NCBI GenBank assembly: GCA_964386385.1
Contig: CAYLRN010000006.1
Location: 1-64,000 of the forward strand
DNA length: 64,000 nucleotides
Source of the DNA: RUG572 sp964386385
GTDB taxonomy: Bacteria > Verrucomicrobiota > Kiritimatiellia > RFP12 > UBA1067
Reading direction: 5' to 3'
A program made the position numbers and the translations under genes. This document shows positions 1 through 8,904 of this stretch, one piece after another; position 1 is the stretch's first letter, and each line of letters starts with the position of its first letter. Below the pieces are notes generated by a model that saw only the letters and a list, made by a program, of their open reading frames with translations, had not been told where the DNA came from and did not search any database.

Positions 1-2955
1 CGCCATCCTGTGCGACAAGTGCGAGAGATCGCAGTTCCATGCCGTGTCCGCGCCCCCGAGCGCATCTGCGGAAAGGATCACGTACTCGCCGGCGGCGGGA
101 ATCTCGTCTTCGGGCGCGGACACGACAAGCGTGACGGAATCGGGAAGCGACAGCGTTCCCGCCACGGTGCATCTCGGCGCATACGACTTTCCGTCGAGCG
201 TCACGGCGATGGACATCTTCGCGACACGAAGCTCTCCTCCGGCAACGTCCGCCGAAAACGTGCCGTTCGACACGGCAAGCGAATCAAGCGACGCAGACTT
301 CGTCCCCGCGCCGTCGTCCGCGGCGGACATCCTAACGGACAGTCCGCCGTTCAGCACCTCCACGGAATCCACTGCCGCCGGAATCGCCTCCGCGACCGCA
401 ACCGCGCCACTGCCCTTCTTGACGAGCGTACCCGACGCCCCGACGACGCTCCCGACATCCGCGTCGCAGTCGAAAGCAAGGGCCGGCGAAACGCCCTCTC
501 CGAACGCCATGGACGGAATGGAGACTTTCGCCGCCTTTTCCGGTTCGTAGTCCGCATCCACCCACCGGCGCATCAGGTACGCTTCCGTCTGACGTCGTTC
601 GGCAGGCGTCAGCAGCCTGTCGTAGCATATCATCTCGCCTATCTCGACGCCGCCCACGATCCCGACGTTGCTCCTCTGGGCAATCTTGTATATGCTTACG
701 CTCTCCGGCAGTTCCACGCCCACGACCATCCATTCGTTCGTCGGCAGCGGCTCCGACGTTGCGTCAAAGACCTTTCCGTTCTTCGTCCACAGTCCGCCAT
801 GCGAGGCTCCCGGCGACTGGTACGAGTCAAGAAGAGCCTTGCCGTCGGTCGAATGGTTGAAAGCCTCGCCGCCAAAGACGGCCCCGCCGACGGCGGTCCT
901 GCGCAGCGCGGCAAAGCAGGTGCGCTGAACGGCGCGCTGCAGCGTGGAGCCGACTTTCGATGAACCGGGCGCGGACATCTTCACCTCGAACGACGCGGAG
1001 TCCGGCCGGTCGTCCGGCACGTCCTCGCGCGGTGCGGACACGTCCGCGAAAGCGCCCGCATCCAGCCCCGTCCCGAAGTCAAGCGCCTTCCGCCCGAACG
1101 GCCCGTCCTTCACCGTCGGCCAGCTGCCGTAGCCGTATGGTCTGGAGCCCCCGTTTCCGTAGACGTGGATGGGGTTGGCTACGACCATCTGCCCCCAGGC
1201 GTTCGTGCCGTCGCGCACGTCGCGCCACTCCTTCGCCCAGACCGTCCCCGCCCACGAGCCGGAGCCCTCGACGGCGTCGTACGAGCCTTCCGCGTCGGCG
1301 TTGAACCACATGTCCGGCGCATCGGCCGGACCTGCAGGATCGATCTCCTCCCGCTCGAACCCCTCGCCCACCGAAAGTTCGCCGCCATCGATGCGCAGCG
1401 CGACTCCGTCGACGCCGCTCTCAATAGCAAGAGAACCTTCGCCCGTCTTCGTGAACGATTCGGCATTGGTGGGCAGTTCGACCCGTCCTATCCGGACGCA
1501 GCCAGACGGCACGTCCAGTTCCGCGGCGTTGGCGAACGTAAGGCTGCGCAGGTCCCGGTCTGCGGCCGATTCGGCGTCCTGCCACTTCGCCCGAAGATAG
1601 GCGTTCACGCAGCGTCTCTCCGCAGAGGAAAGCGCATTCGTGTAGAGTATGACCTCCGCAAGGCGCAGACCGCCGGTTCCGTATCCGTTGGCGGCGAGCC
1701 TGTCGATCGCGGCGGTTCCGTCAAGCCCCACGGAGACTACGTGCAGCCGGCGGGAATGGTCGAGCAGGTCGCTGGAAGAGCTTGAACTGCTGCCGGAGTC
1801 GGAGAACCCCTCGTTCCTCACACCGTCAACGCGCACGTCGCCGGCTGCGATTTCGGCGACCAGGCCATGCGTGCCGAAGAGGTTCGGCACAAGCATCCCA
1901 ACGTTCGACATCCACCTGCAGGTACGCCGAAAGACGTCCTTCCCGCCTTCGGGGGCGCCGAAGAACGGGGCGTTGTGCGCAAATCTCACATTGTCGCGGA
2001 ACACGAAGAAGACTTCCCTTACGTCGCTCCGCACCGAGGACAGGCGAAGGTAGGCGGACCGCCCCAAACCGTCATCGCCTTTCTGCGACGTCTTGTGGTC
2101 GGCCGTTTCCTCGAAAGAACCGTACGAACCTGCGAACGAACCGAAGTCCACGCACCCTTCCGCGAGGAACGGCCTGTTGGCATCCTCGTCCACCGCCGCG
2201 TACAGGCCGTTCCCGCGAACGTCGTTCCACCGGTCCACGTACGTGGTTCCATCCACCTGTTCAGAAACAAGCGAACCCGTCTGCGAAGCGTCAAGGTGCA
2301 GGAACGGATCGCCCACGACGGAGGGCCGCGCGTAAGGTGCGCCGTGCAGGACGACGCTCCCGGCCTTCACGGCGGCGTCAAGGCGCGGTCCCGCTTCGCT
2401 TGCGACGATCTCGACCGTTCCGCCGACGCCCGCATGATTGTTCTTTTCGTTCACGTCAAAACGCCCATAGCCGAAAAGGCGTTCAACCGTCTGCGTGGCG
2501 CCGACTGCGGCGCTGAAGTTGAAGCGCCCCGTTGCGACAGCCTGGCGCATGGTGATGGACGTCCCCGCATCGCCGGGAGCGTACAGCCCGCACCATCCGC
2601 CGAACGTGCGGAAATATCCGAAGAAGTCCGACGCGTCTGATACCGCAGCACGCCGGCAGTTGCCTTTGTCAAGCGCAATACGGCGGCGGTTCGATCCTTC
2701 AAGTCTGCCGACATGCCACGTGCCGTCAGTGTATGCCGAATCAAGCGTGACGGTCTGAAGGAGATCCGGTTCCCCGGACAGGCTTAGGTCGACGGGGTTG
2801 GACGCATCGTTGAACGCCGGCGCAACTCCCTCCATCCAGTTTGCGGCGACAGACACTTTCGACGCCTTGTCGGTGACGTTCGTCCACGTCGCGGCGAAAC
2901 CGGCGTCGCAGAGAACCGCGACGGCGAAAAGATTGATGACGTGCGCTTTCTTCAT
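1..2955 (-). CDS. Large secreted surface protein with two LamG-type modules (3' end outside window)
   Basis: The frame opens at ATG 2955 and stays open through base 1, giving 985 codons with no stop, so the C-terminus lies outside the window. The start begins MKKAHVINLFAVAVLCDAGF, a signal peptide, which implies export. Two modules each end in a LamG-type closing strand: LRLAEVILYTNALSSAERR with YLRAKW (about residues 435-460) and VEIGEMICYDRLLTPAERR with YLMRRW (about 780-805). The upstream glycosidase gene stops only 28 bases away, so the two are probably co-transcribed. LamG/concanavalin-like folds usually bind carbohydrate or protein; no catalytic motif is visible. A role at the cell surface, possibly in glycan binding, is inferred. 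Confidence 0.85.
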   Translation of the reverse strand, partial: MKKAHVINLFAVAVLCDAGFAATWTNVTDKASKVSVAANWMEGVAPAFNDASNPVDLSLSGEPDLLQTVTLDSAYTDGTWHVGRLEGSNRRRIALDKGNCRRAAVSDASDFFGYFRTFGGWCGLYAPGDAGTSITMRQAVATGRFNFSAAVGATQTVERLFGYGRFDVNEKNNHAGVGGTVEIVASEAGPRLDAAVKAGSVVLHGAPYARPSVVGDPFLHLDASQTGSLVSEQVDGTTYVDRWNDVRGNGLYAAVDEDANRPFLAEGCVDFGSFAGSYGSFEETADHKTSQKGDDGLGRSAYLRLSSVRSDVREVFFVFRDNVRFAHNAPFFGAPEGGKDVFRRTCRWMSNVGMLVPNLFGTHGLVAEIAAGDVRVDGVRNEGFSDSGSSSSSSSDLLDHSRRLHVVSVGLDGTAAIDRLAANGYGTGGLRLAEVILYTNALSSAERRCVNAYLRAKWQDAESAADRDLRSLTFANAAELDVPSGCVRIGRVELPTNAESFTKTGEGSLAIESGVDGVALRIDGGELSVGEGFEREEIDPAGPADAPDMWFNADAEGSYDAVEGSGSWAGTVWAKEWRDVRDGTNAWGQMVVANPIHVYGNGGSRPYGYGSWPTVKDGPFGRKALDFGTGLDAGAFADVSAPREDVPDDRPDSASFEVKMSAPGSSKVGSTLQRAVQRTCFAALRRTAVGGAVFGGEAFNHSTDGKALLDSYQSPGASHGGLWTKNGKVFDATSEPLPTNEWMVVGVELPESVSIYKIAQRSNVGIVGGVEIGEMICYDRLLTPAERRQTEAYLMRRWVDADYEPEKAAKVSIPSMAFGEGVSPALAFDCDADVGSVVGASGTLVKKGSGAVAVAEAIPAAVDSVEVLNGGLSVRMSAADDGAGTKSASLDSLAVSNGTFSADVAGGELRVAKMSIAVTLDGKSYAPRCTVAGTLSLPDSVTLVVSAPEDEIPAAGEYVILSADALGGADTAWNCDLSHLSHRMA

Positions 2956-2983
2956 GCCATTCTCCTCCTGTAAACTGCGGCCG

Positions 2984-5900
2984 TCACTTCGAGACCCTGT
3001 AGAACTCCATGCCGTTCAGGATCGGCGGCCCCCTCACGATGGACACGTCGATTGCGCCGTCAACCGGCGCAACGCCTTCCCACGCAACCGCGGAAGCGGC
3101 ATAGCGTCCGCCGGCGTCCCACGGCGCGACGGCCCTGGCCACGCCCCCGACGGTGACGTCCATGATGCGTCCTGGAAGTTCGTCCCACGTCTCCGCGAAG
3201 TGGAGGACGACGCGGTAGCGCCCATTCGGCAGGTGGACGCGGTAGAACAGCCGCTCGGAGCATCCCGCCTCCGTGCGGTAGATGGACGGCGTGGCCGTGC
3301 CGGAGATCGGAATCGGACCTCGGTCGACGACGTTTGCGAACGTATGTCCGTACGCGCCAAAGCCGGTATAGACCTGATCCGCAAGCCAGACGCGGCCAGA
3401 CTCGTCCGTGACGTCGACCATAGATCCGCAGTCGATCCGCGCCACGCCGTCCTTCTCAAGCATCGCCTCGAACCTCCTCTGACGTTCGCACTGCGTCTGC
3501 GATGACCGTGCGCGGCGCAGCACGGAGGCGACCTCCCAGTCCCGCAGCGCCCTGCACGCAGCATATCCGTCGTTCGCCTCCACCGCATTGCGCAACGCCG
3601 CAAGGCTCTCCGGACGGATCCGGGACGCCACGACGTCATCCGTCAGCACTGCTTTCGCCTCTTCCAAGACCTTCCGCTCGACGCCGTCCTCGTAGCGGAA
3701 CCGGCATTCGCCCGGACGGTCGAAGACGCGCACTGCGTACGGCTTGAGTTTCACCTCCCCGTATCCCTCTACCGTTCCGGCGAGCGGGTACGGAGTGCCG
3801 TTCACAAGCTGCAGCTTGCCGCCGTAGACGTGCGCGGTCACGCCAAAGGCGCGTCTGTACGGCTTCCCCTCGCCGGCCGGCGTCGCGTAGTACCCGGAGA
3901 GGAACTCGCGCAGCGCGGCGTCATGCGCCGTGTTGCAGTTGCAGTCCGTCCAGGTGTGGATGAGCGTCTGCGGCGTGTAGTCGGCCAGCACGTCCACGAA
4001 ATCGGAATAGGCCGCGTCGCCGGAATACTTCACCTCGTACACGGTGGCGTGCGAGACCGTCCACCACCACGGCGCATCGCCGAGCGCCTTCGTCGAGTTG
4101 GGACGCTCGTTGAGGCCCTTCGACGAGAAATACGCCACGTCGTTCCTGCGTATGAGCGAACGCACACCCCTGCCGGTCTTGACGCCGAACCAGCCATAGT
4201 CCCTGGTCTTCCCGTAGTTCGCGGCCGCCGCCAGGCGGACGCTCTCTCCGCTCCCCACGCCGTAAAGCAGCGGGTCCAGCGCAGATTCATTCATGAGGCG
4301 GAAATGTTCCGTGTCGCGCATGTACGGCGTGGAGGCCGCGTCGCAGAACGGATGGGACTCGCCATACCTCACCCCGGTCGGAAGGACAAGCAGTCCCCAC
4401 CTGTCGCGGCCGCCGCTGACGATATCCCTGATCTCCGCGAACGCATTGCGCATCCTCGTCGCCCGCCAGCGGCTCCATTCCGCGCCGTACCTGCCGGTCA
4501 GGAGCGCATGGCGCCTGGCGAAGCGTTCGCGGCCGGTCGTCCCCGTTCCGAGCGATATGCCGGTGTCGCGCTCGAACTCCGCGACCGAGGCGTCGTCGAA
4601 TCCGATGTCGCCGGGCTTCTGTCCGGTCTGGCTCGTGAATCCCGGAAGCCACCATCCGCCGGAGACGAGGAACATTCCGGCGACGTCCAGCCCGTCGTAG
4701 CGGCGGTATATCTCGCTCACGAGGTTCGTTATCGAAGCGCGGACCGCGGGATGCCTGTCGTTGTAGCCCATTCCGCCGAACCCGACGGCGAGGCGTCCGT
4801 TCCTGTCCACGTGGTGCGCGGGGTTCGCGCCGCCGCCCTTCCACAGGTCGCGTTCCGAGACGTCGTACGCGCCGAGCCGCGAAAGCCGCGGCGACGCGAG
4901 ATACTCGAAGCCGGCGAAGAATTTGATGCCGTTGTGCCTGTACATCTTCGCCACAAGGTACGGGAAGTCGAAGCTGTCCTCGCAGGTGTTGCTCTCGCCG
5001 CAGGTCGACGGAAATCCGTTCTGGTACATGTACACGCCCTCGATGGCGGCGTTGTGCCCCTCGAACCGCAGCTGCGAGATGCGGTTGCGCGTCGCGGCGA
5101 ACGCGCCCGACCAGAGACGCGACCTGTACGTCACCCACGACGCGGACGAATAGACCATAGGCGTCCGCCACGCGCCCCATATCCCGAACAGGATGCGCTC
5201 GTTGTGGTTCATGAAGAGCCTGTCGGTCTGCGGACGCTTCCACGCCGGCAGCCCGCCGTCTATCTCGTATATGCGAATCGCCGCGCAGGCGGCCGGTCTG
5301 CCCGCGAGGCCGGACTCGAACGTCACCGTGGAGTTCCGCGATCCGGGGAAGAACACGTAGCGCAACGTCTTGACCTTTCCGCTCAGCGGCTCCCTGTCGC
5401 CTGTCTTGACCGCGCCGGACGCATTGGGCTGCGCGTTTCCGAACGGAGATCCGTTGTTGCAGAAGCCGCACGGATACGTCTCAAGCACCGCCGAATAGAT
5501 GACCTGCTCCCGCGTGTCGGGATAGTCTATCTCCACGAGATGCGCATTTCCGAGCGTCCCCACCGGTATGCTCCAGCAGAAGTACGAGCCGTCGGAGACG
5601 CCCGTCTCGCGCACTGTCCGTCCCGCCTCCTTCACGCACCGTCCCATGTCCACGGACTGCTTTACGTACATTCCGGAGTGCGCAATGAAGTTGGAGGACA
5701 CGGAAAACCACCTGCCGTCCGTCGGATCGATCTCATGGATCAGCCGCTTGCGCCTCTGCAGTTCCGTCTCGACCTGCCCGAGCGGATATTCCTCCGTCTC
5801 GAGCGGGCCGGCGATCACCATCTCCGACGTGCAGGAATCGATCGGCTTGCCGTCCGATGTCAGTTTCCATTCGATTTCATATGCGCCCGTCCTGCGCACG

Positions 5901-7108
5901 GAGAACGATGCCGTCTTCGCCGCGCCGGCGTCGGACGTCTCGACGGTCTCGCCGGTGAACGCATCCTTCACGACCGCGCTCACGCTCGGGCTGCGCACTC
6001 CGTCCGGATACCACAGCGTCCATTCGACCTTGCCGTCGCAGTCGAACACCGGATACTTCTCGCCGCGAGGCGAGACCTGCAGGGGACCTGCATGGAGCGG
6101 AATCTCCCCGGCGGCGTATTCGTTGCCGTTGCGCTGCTGCGCAACGCCTGGGTTGCCGCCCAGCCTGACCGGCTTCCACTCGCCATCGCCGAACCTGCAT
6201 TCCCACTTTTCGTCGCCGCCGAGGAATGTCGTGTGTCCCTCGCCGTCGACCGTGAACAGTTCGATGGAAGCCCTCGTCTCGCCCGGCGTCCATCCGGCTC
6301 CTGCGTCAAACTCGTAGCGCACCTCGTTTTCGCCAGCCTTCAGGTGTTCGGCTATGTCCTTGCGGATCAGCCCGAACTTGTTCCTCACGATTACGCCCTC
6401 GGCGGCGGTCTTGCCGTTCACCACGATGCGGCAGTGCGGATGCATCGGCGCGGAGACGCCCGCGAACGCCGGCTTCGCATCAAGCGTGAATCTGCGGCGG
6501 TAGGTTGCGGGAATCTCATAGCAGACGATCTTGAGCGAATGGACAATCCCCTTTGCCGGGGCGTTTGTCGTGCAGGTGAGGCGCATTCCGTTGAAGAGCG
6601 CGTCGGGGCGTATCATCCCCATGTGCATGAAGAACGTCTTGCGCTTTCCTTTGGGCGTCTTGAACGAGATGAGTTTCTTGTTCGCATACTTGCCGTTGTA
6701 GCGCCAGAACTCCCACTCGCTCTGCTCGGTTTCCTGCTGCACGTCGGCGACGAGAGCCCATTGGCACATCGTGTAGTCGCCCCATCCGCGTCCGAACCGG
6801 ATGCCAGGCAGATCAAGGTCGTTCTTCGACGCGCCCCAGAGGCGCGTGAATCCGTTCGTGAAAGCGAACGGCTCAACGGGGCTGCCGTACTCGAGTTCGA
6901 GGAACTCGCCCGGACGAAACCGGCAATCGGCTTCCGTATAGCGGCGCGGGAAGTCCATCGAGCGCGAATGCCAGGCCGTCCTGTCCGGCGGCGGCAGGTT
7001 AAGTCCGAGCGATCTGTCGTTTACGACGATCGGATTCCGCGCCGCCGCAAGAAGCGGCCACGCGCCCAAGACGGCGACACACGCCAAACTGGCACATTTC
7101 TTCCTCAT
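2984..7108 (-). CDS. Secreted multidomain glycosidase-like protein with C-terminal malectin domain
   Basis: This predicted 1374-residue exported protein begins MRKKCASLACVAVLGAWPLL, a signal peptide. The frame is open 97 codons further upstream, but that extension encodes a low-complexity hydrophobic tract and lies beyond the -10 box at 7119-7124, so ATG 7108 is preferred; ATG 7120 overlaps the -10 box. The N-terminal half looks beta-sandwich-like. The middle (about residues 620-1080) looks like a TIM-barrel glycosidase, with segments such as FGIWGAWRTPMVYSS and VAGMFLVSGGWWLPGF. The last 170 residues match a malectin domain (RYRVVLHFAETW, NGMEFYRV), a fold that binds glucosides. The glycosidase family was not identified. 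It probably acts on polysaccharide outside the cytoplasm and is followed at 28 bases by a LamG protein. Confidence 0.8.
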   Translation of the reverse strand: MRKKCASLACVAVLGAWPLLAAARNPIVVNDRSLGLNLPPPDRTAWHSRSMDFPRRYTEADCRFRPGEFLELEYGSPVEPFAFTNGFTRLWGASKNDLDLPGIRFGRGWGDYTMCQWALVADVQQETEQSEWEFWRYNGKYANKKLISFKTPKGKRKTFFMHMGMIRPDALFNGMRLTCTTNAPAKGIVHSLKIVCYEIPATYRRRFTLDAKPAFAGVSAPMHPHCRIVVNGKTAAEGVIVRNKFGLIRKDIAEHLKAGENEVRYEFDAGAGWTPGETRASIELFTVDGEGHTTFLGGDEKWECRFGDGEWKPVRLGGNPGVAQQRNGNEYAAGEIPLHAGPLQVSPRGEKYPVFDCDGKVEWTLWYPDGVRSPSVSAVVKDAFTGETVETSDAGAAKTASFSVRRTGAYEIEWKLTSDGKPIDSCTSEMVIAGPLETEEYPLGQVETELQRRKRLIHEIDPTDGRWFSVSSNFIAHSGMYVKQSVDMGRCVKEAGRTVRETGVSDGSYFCWSIPVGTLGNAHLVEIDYPDTREQVIYSAVLETYPCGFCNNGSPFGNAQPNASGAVKTGDREPLSGKVKTLRYVFFPGSRNSTVTFESGLAGRPAACAAIRIYEIDGGLPAWKRPQTDRLFMNHNERILFGIWGAWRTPMVYSSASWVTYRSRLWSGAFAATRNRISQLRFEGHNAAIEGVYMYQNGFPSTCGESNTCEDSFDFPYLVAKMYRHNGIKFFAGFEYLASPRLSRLGAYDVSERDLWKGGGANPAHHVDRNGRLAVGFGGMGYNDRHPAVRASITNLVSEIYRRYDGLDVAGMFLVSGGWWLPGFTSQTGQKPGDIGFDDASVAEFERDTGISLGTGTTGRERFARRHALLTGRYGAEWSRWRATRMRNAFAEIRDIVSGGRDRWGLLVLPTGVRYGESHPFCDAASTPYMRDTEHFRLMNESALDPLLYGVGSGESVRLAAAANYGKTRDYGWFGVKTGRGVRSLIRRNDVAYFSSKGLNERPNSTKALGDAPWWWTVSHATVYEVKYSGDAAYSDFVDVLADYTPQTLIHTWTDCNCNTAHDAALREFLSGYYATPAGEGKPYRRAFGVTAHVYGGKLQLVNGTPYPLAGTVEGYGEVKLKPYAVRVFDRPGECRFRYEDGVERKVLEEAKAVLTDDVVASRIRPESLAALRNAVEANDGYAACRALRDWEVASVLRRARSSQTQCERQRRFEAMLEKDGVARIDCGSMVDVTDESGRVWLADQVYTGFGAYGHTFANVVDRGPIPISGTATPSIYRTEAGCSERLFYRVHLPNGRYRVVLHFAETWDELPGRIMDVTVGGVARAVAPWDAGGRYAASAVAWEGVAPVDGAIDVSIVRGPPILNGMEFYRVSK

Positions 7109-7118
7109 ATGTGCGGCC

Positions 7119-7146
7119 ATTATAGCAAATGTTTTTTTTCCACAAG
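7119..7146 (-). promoter_or_regulatory. Extended -10 promoter with A-tract, near-leaderless
   Basis: On the minus strand TGC-TATAAT lies at 7119-7127, with TATAAT itself at 7119-7124. Eight A follow upstream, and a weak -35 candidate (TTGTGG or CTTGTG) lies near 7140-7146. Only ten bases separate the -10 box from ATG 7108, so the 5' leader should be at most about 3 bases. Confidence 0.7.
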
Positions 7147-7786
7147 AAACCGTCGGCAGTTGGTAGGTGAAAAGTGCATCATATACTGAACCACTGCGGA
7201 CAGACCCGAAAGGGGGCTGGAGGCAGGAGGCGAAAAGGAAGAAGGACAGGCTGAAAAAGGCGAAGGAGACGAAGACGACCGCTGGCGGCGAGGACGCGCG
7301 GGGCGGAGCGCAGGTCGTCCACGAAGAAAAGGAGAGAGAATGAGACAGTTCAAAACGCTGCCGAAGTGCATCGCGGGAATCTTCGGCGAGGTGAGCCATT
7401 TCGATTGCAATTCACCCCACTTATATCTCCATGGCAGGGCGCGACGTCCCGTCTCGCCGCCGTCACCGAGATTTAACAGCGAAGACACTGAAACCATGCG
7501 TGAGACTGAAGACGCTGAATGGAAGGGAGATGGCGGCGGACGAGGGCGTCCGTCCTCCCATGCCGCACAGGGCGGTTTTCAAGGGCAAGAAAAAAGGGAG
7601 GCCGGAAACCGCCGGCCTCCCATGCTTCGCGAAGAAGGAAGAACGAAGCAAGTGAGGCTAGTCTAACAAAAGTGGGCGACCGCGTCAATTAGCCTCCTAA
7701 AACTTTTTCGCTTTTCAGCAAACCGCCCCTCACGAGCCTGAACGGACAGCGTCCAGCCGCCGCAGCTGAAGAGGCGGCGCAGGGGG
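7147..7786. other. Long intergenic gap with no convincing gene
   Basis: Bases 7200-7340 are strikingly purine-rich on the plus strand. Bases 7434-7460 hold a GC-rich palindromic segment resembling those at 21273-21297 and 43150-43166. The minus-strand terminator at 7590-7621 lies here. A plus-strand frame at 7340-7666 has an AAGGAG-like site but reads through the palindrome and the terminator and has no recognisable domain, so it is not called. Confidence 0.6.
7590..7621 (-). terminator. Rho-independent terminator of the hisS-queA run
   Basis: A perfect 10-bp stem, GGGAGGCCGG at 7596-7605 with CCGGCCTCCC at 7612-7621, closes a 6-base loop. Read on the minus strand it is followed directly by six T (7595-7590). 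It lies 166 bases after the queA stop, with no minus-strand gene between. Confidence 0.85.
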
Positions 7787-8893
7787 TTAGACGATGAGCA
7801 TGCAGTCGCCGTAGCTGAAGAAGCGGTAGTTCGCGCGGACGGCCATTGCGTATGCGCAGAGCATCCGCTCGCGTCCGGCGAGGGCGCTTGTCATCATGAG
7901 GAGCGTCGACTGCGGGAGGTGGAAGTTCGTGAGCATGCAGTCGCAGGCCTTGAACCTGTAGGGCGGATAGATGAAGATGTTGCTTGCGCCGGAGCCGGCC
8001 GCCATCAGCGGGTCGTCCGGCCCGCGCTCGCGGCTGGCGACGGTCTCAAGCGTCCGCACGCTCGTCGAGCCGATGCAGAAGATGCGTCCGCCGCGCTCGC
8101 GGCAGGCGTTTATCGCCTCCGCCGTCTCCGGCGGGACGGTGAACGCCTCGAAGTCCATCTCGTGGTCTTCGATTTCGTCGGTCTTCACGGGGCGGAACGT
8201 GCCGGGGCCGACATGGAGGGTGACGGCGACGCGCCTGACGCCCTTCGCGTCCAGCGCGGCGAAGATCTCCGGCGTGAAGTGGAGGCCGGCCGTCGGCGCG
8301 GCGACGCTGCCGACGTGCTTCGCGTAGATGGTCTGGTAGCGTTCGCGGTCTGCGCGTTCCTCTTCGGGAGTCCCTTCGCGGCGGACGTACGGCGGCACGG
8401 GGACGTGTCCGAACTCGTCCAGCAGCGTGGCCAGCGGACGCGACGAGACGAAGTCGCACGTCCACATTCCGCCGCCGACCTTCTCCTTCAGCACGACCTC
8501 CAGTTCCCTGTTCGGCCCGAAGACGGCGACCTGCCCTTCCCGCGACGGACGCCCGGAGCCGATCATCACGCGCCAGGTGAGGACTTCGCGTCCGCCATGC
8601 GCGTCGGCGTCATCGAGCGAATCGGCGTCAGTCGCGGGCGAGACCATAAGCACCTCCACCGCGCCCGGCGAATCGCTCCACGTGCCGATCAGGCGCGCGG
8701 GGAAGACCTTCGTGTCGTTGAGGACGATGAGGTCGTTCGCAGTGACGTATTCGGGGAAGTCCGTCACCCTGCGGTGCTCCAGCATTCCGGTGTCGCGGTG
8801 CAGCACCATCATGCGGTCGTCGCCGCGCCTCTCGCTGGGATGCTGGGCAATCAGGCGCTCGGGGAGCGGATACCAGAACTGCTTCGTCTTCAT
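7787..8893 (-). CDS. queA: S-adenosylmethionine:tRNA ribosyltransferase-isomerase
   Basis: This 368-residue cytoplasmic enzyme transfers and isomerises the ribose of S-adenosylmethionine onto 7-aminomethyl-deazaguanine in tRNA, making epoxyqueuosine. Family hallmarks are visible: an N-terminal LPERLIAQHPSERRGDDRMM, then VLNDTKVFPARL, then SVAAPTAGLHFTPE near the middle, and a C-terminal NFHLPQSTLLMM. The start MKTKQFWYPLP at 8893 is chosen because it lies 11 bases after the upstream stop and fits the normal family N-terminus; an upstream extension would overlap the propeller gene. It is the last gene before the terminator at 7590-7621. Confidence 0.95.
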   Translation of the reverse strand: MKTKQFWYPLPERLIAQHPSERRGDDRMMVLHRDTGMLEHRRVTDFPEYVTANDLIVLNDTKVFPARLIGTWSDSPGAVEVLMVSPATDADSLDDADAHGGREVLTWRVMIGSGRPSREGQVAVFGPNRELEVVLKEKVGGGMWTCDFVSSRPLATLLDEFGHVPVPPYVRREGTPEEERADRERYQTIYAKHVGSVAAPTAGLHFTPEIFAALDAKGVRRVAVTLHVGPGTFRPVKTDEIEDHEMDFEAFTVPPETAEAINACRERGGRIFCIGSTSVRTLETVASRERGPDDPLMAAGSGASNIFIYPPYRFKACDCMLTNFHLPQSTLLMMTSALAGRERMLCAYAMAVRANYRFFSYGDCMLIV

Positions 8894-8904
8894 GCGGCTT
8901 CCAC

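Noticed and set aside
3830..7189. 1119-codon open frame on the plus strand
   Set aside because: It lies antisense to the glycosidase-malectin gene, has arginine-rich and histidine-rich composition typical of a GC-rich shadow frame, and has no domain or signal sequence.
7109..7399. 97-codon N-terminal extension of the glycosidase-like protein
   Set aside because: The region is a pyrimidine-rich tract giving a false hydrophobic stretch, it lies upstream of the promoter, and a normal signal peptide begins at 7108.
7340..7666. 108-codon plus-strand frame preceded by an AAGGAG-like site
   Set aside because: It crosses the GC palindrome and the terminator hairpin and has no domain; it is probably chance.
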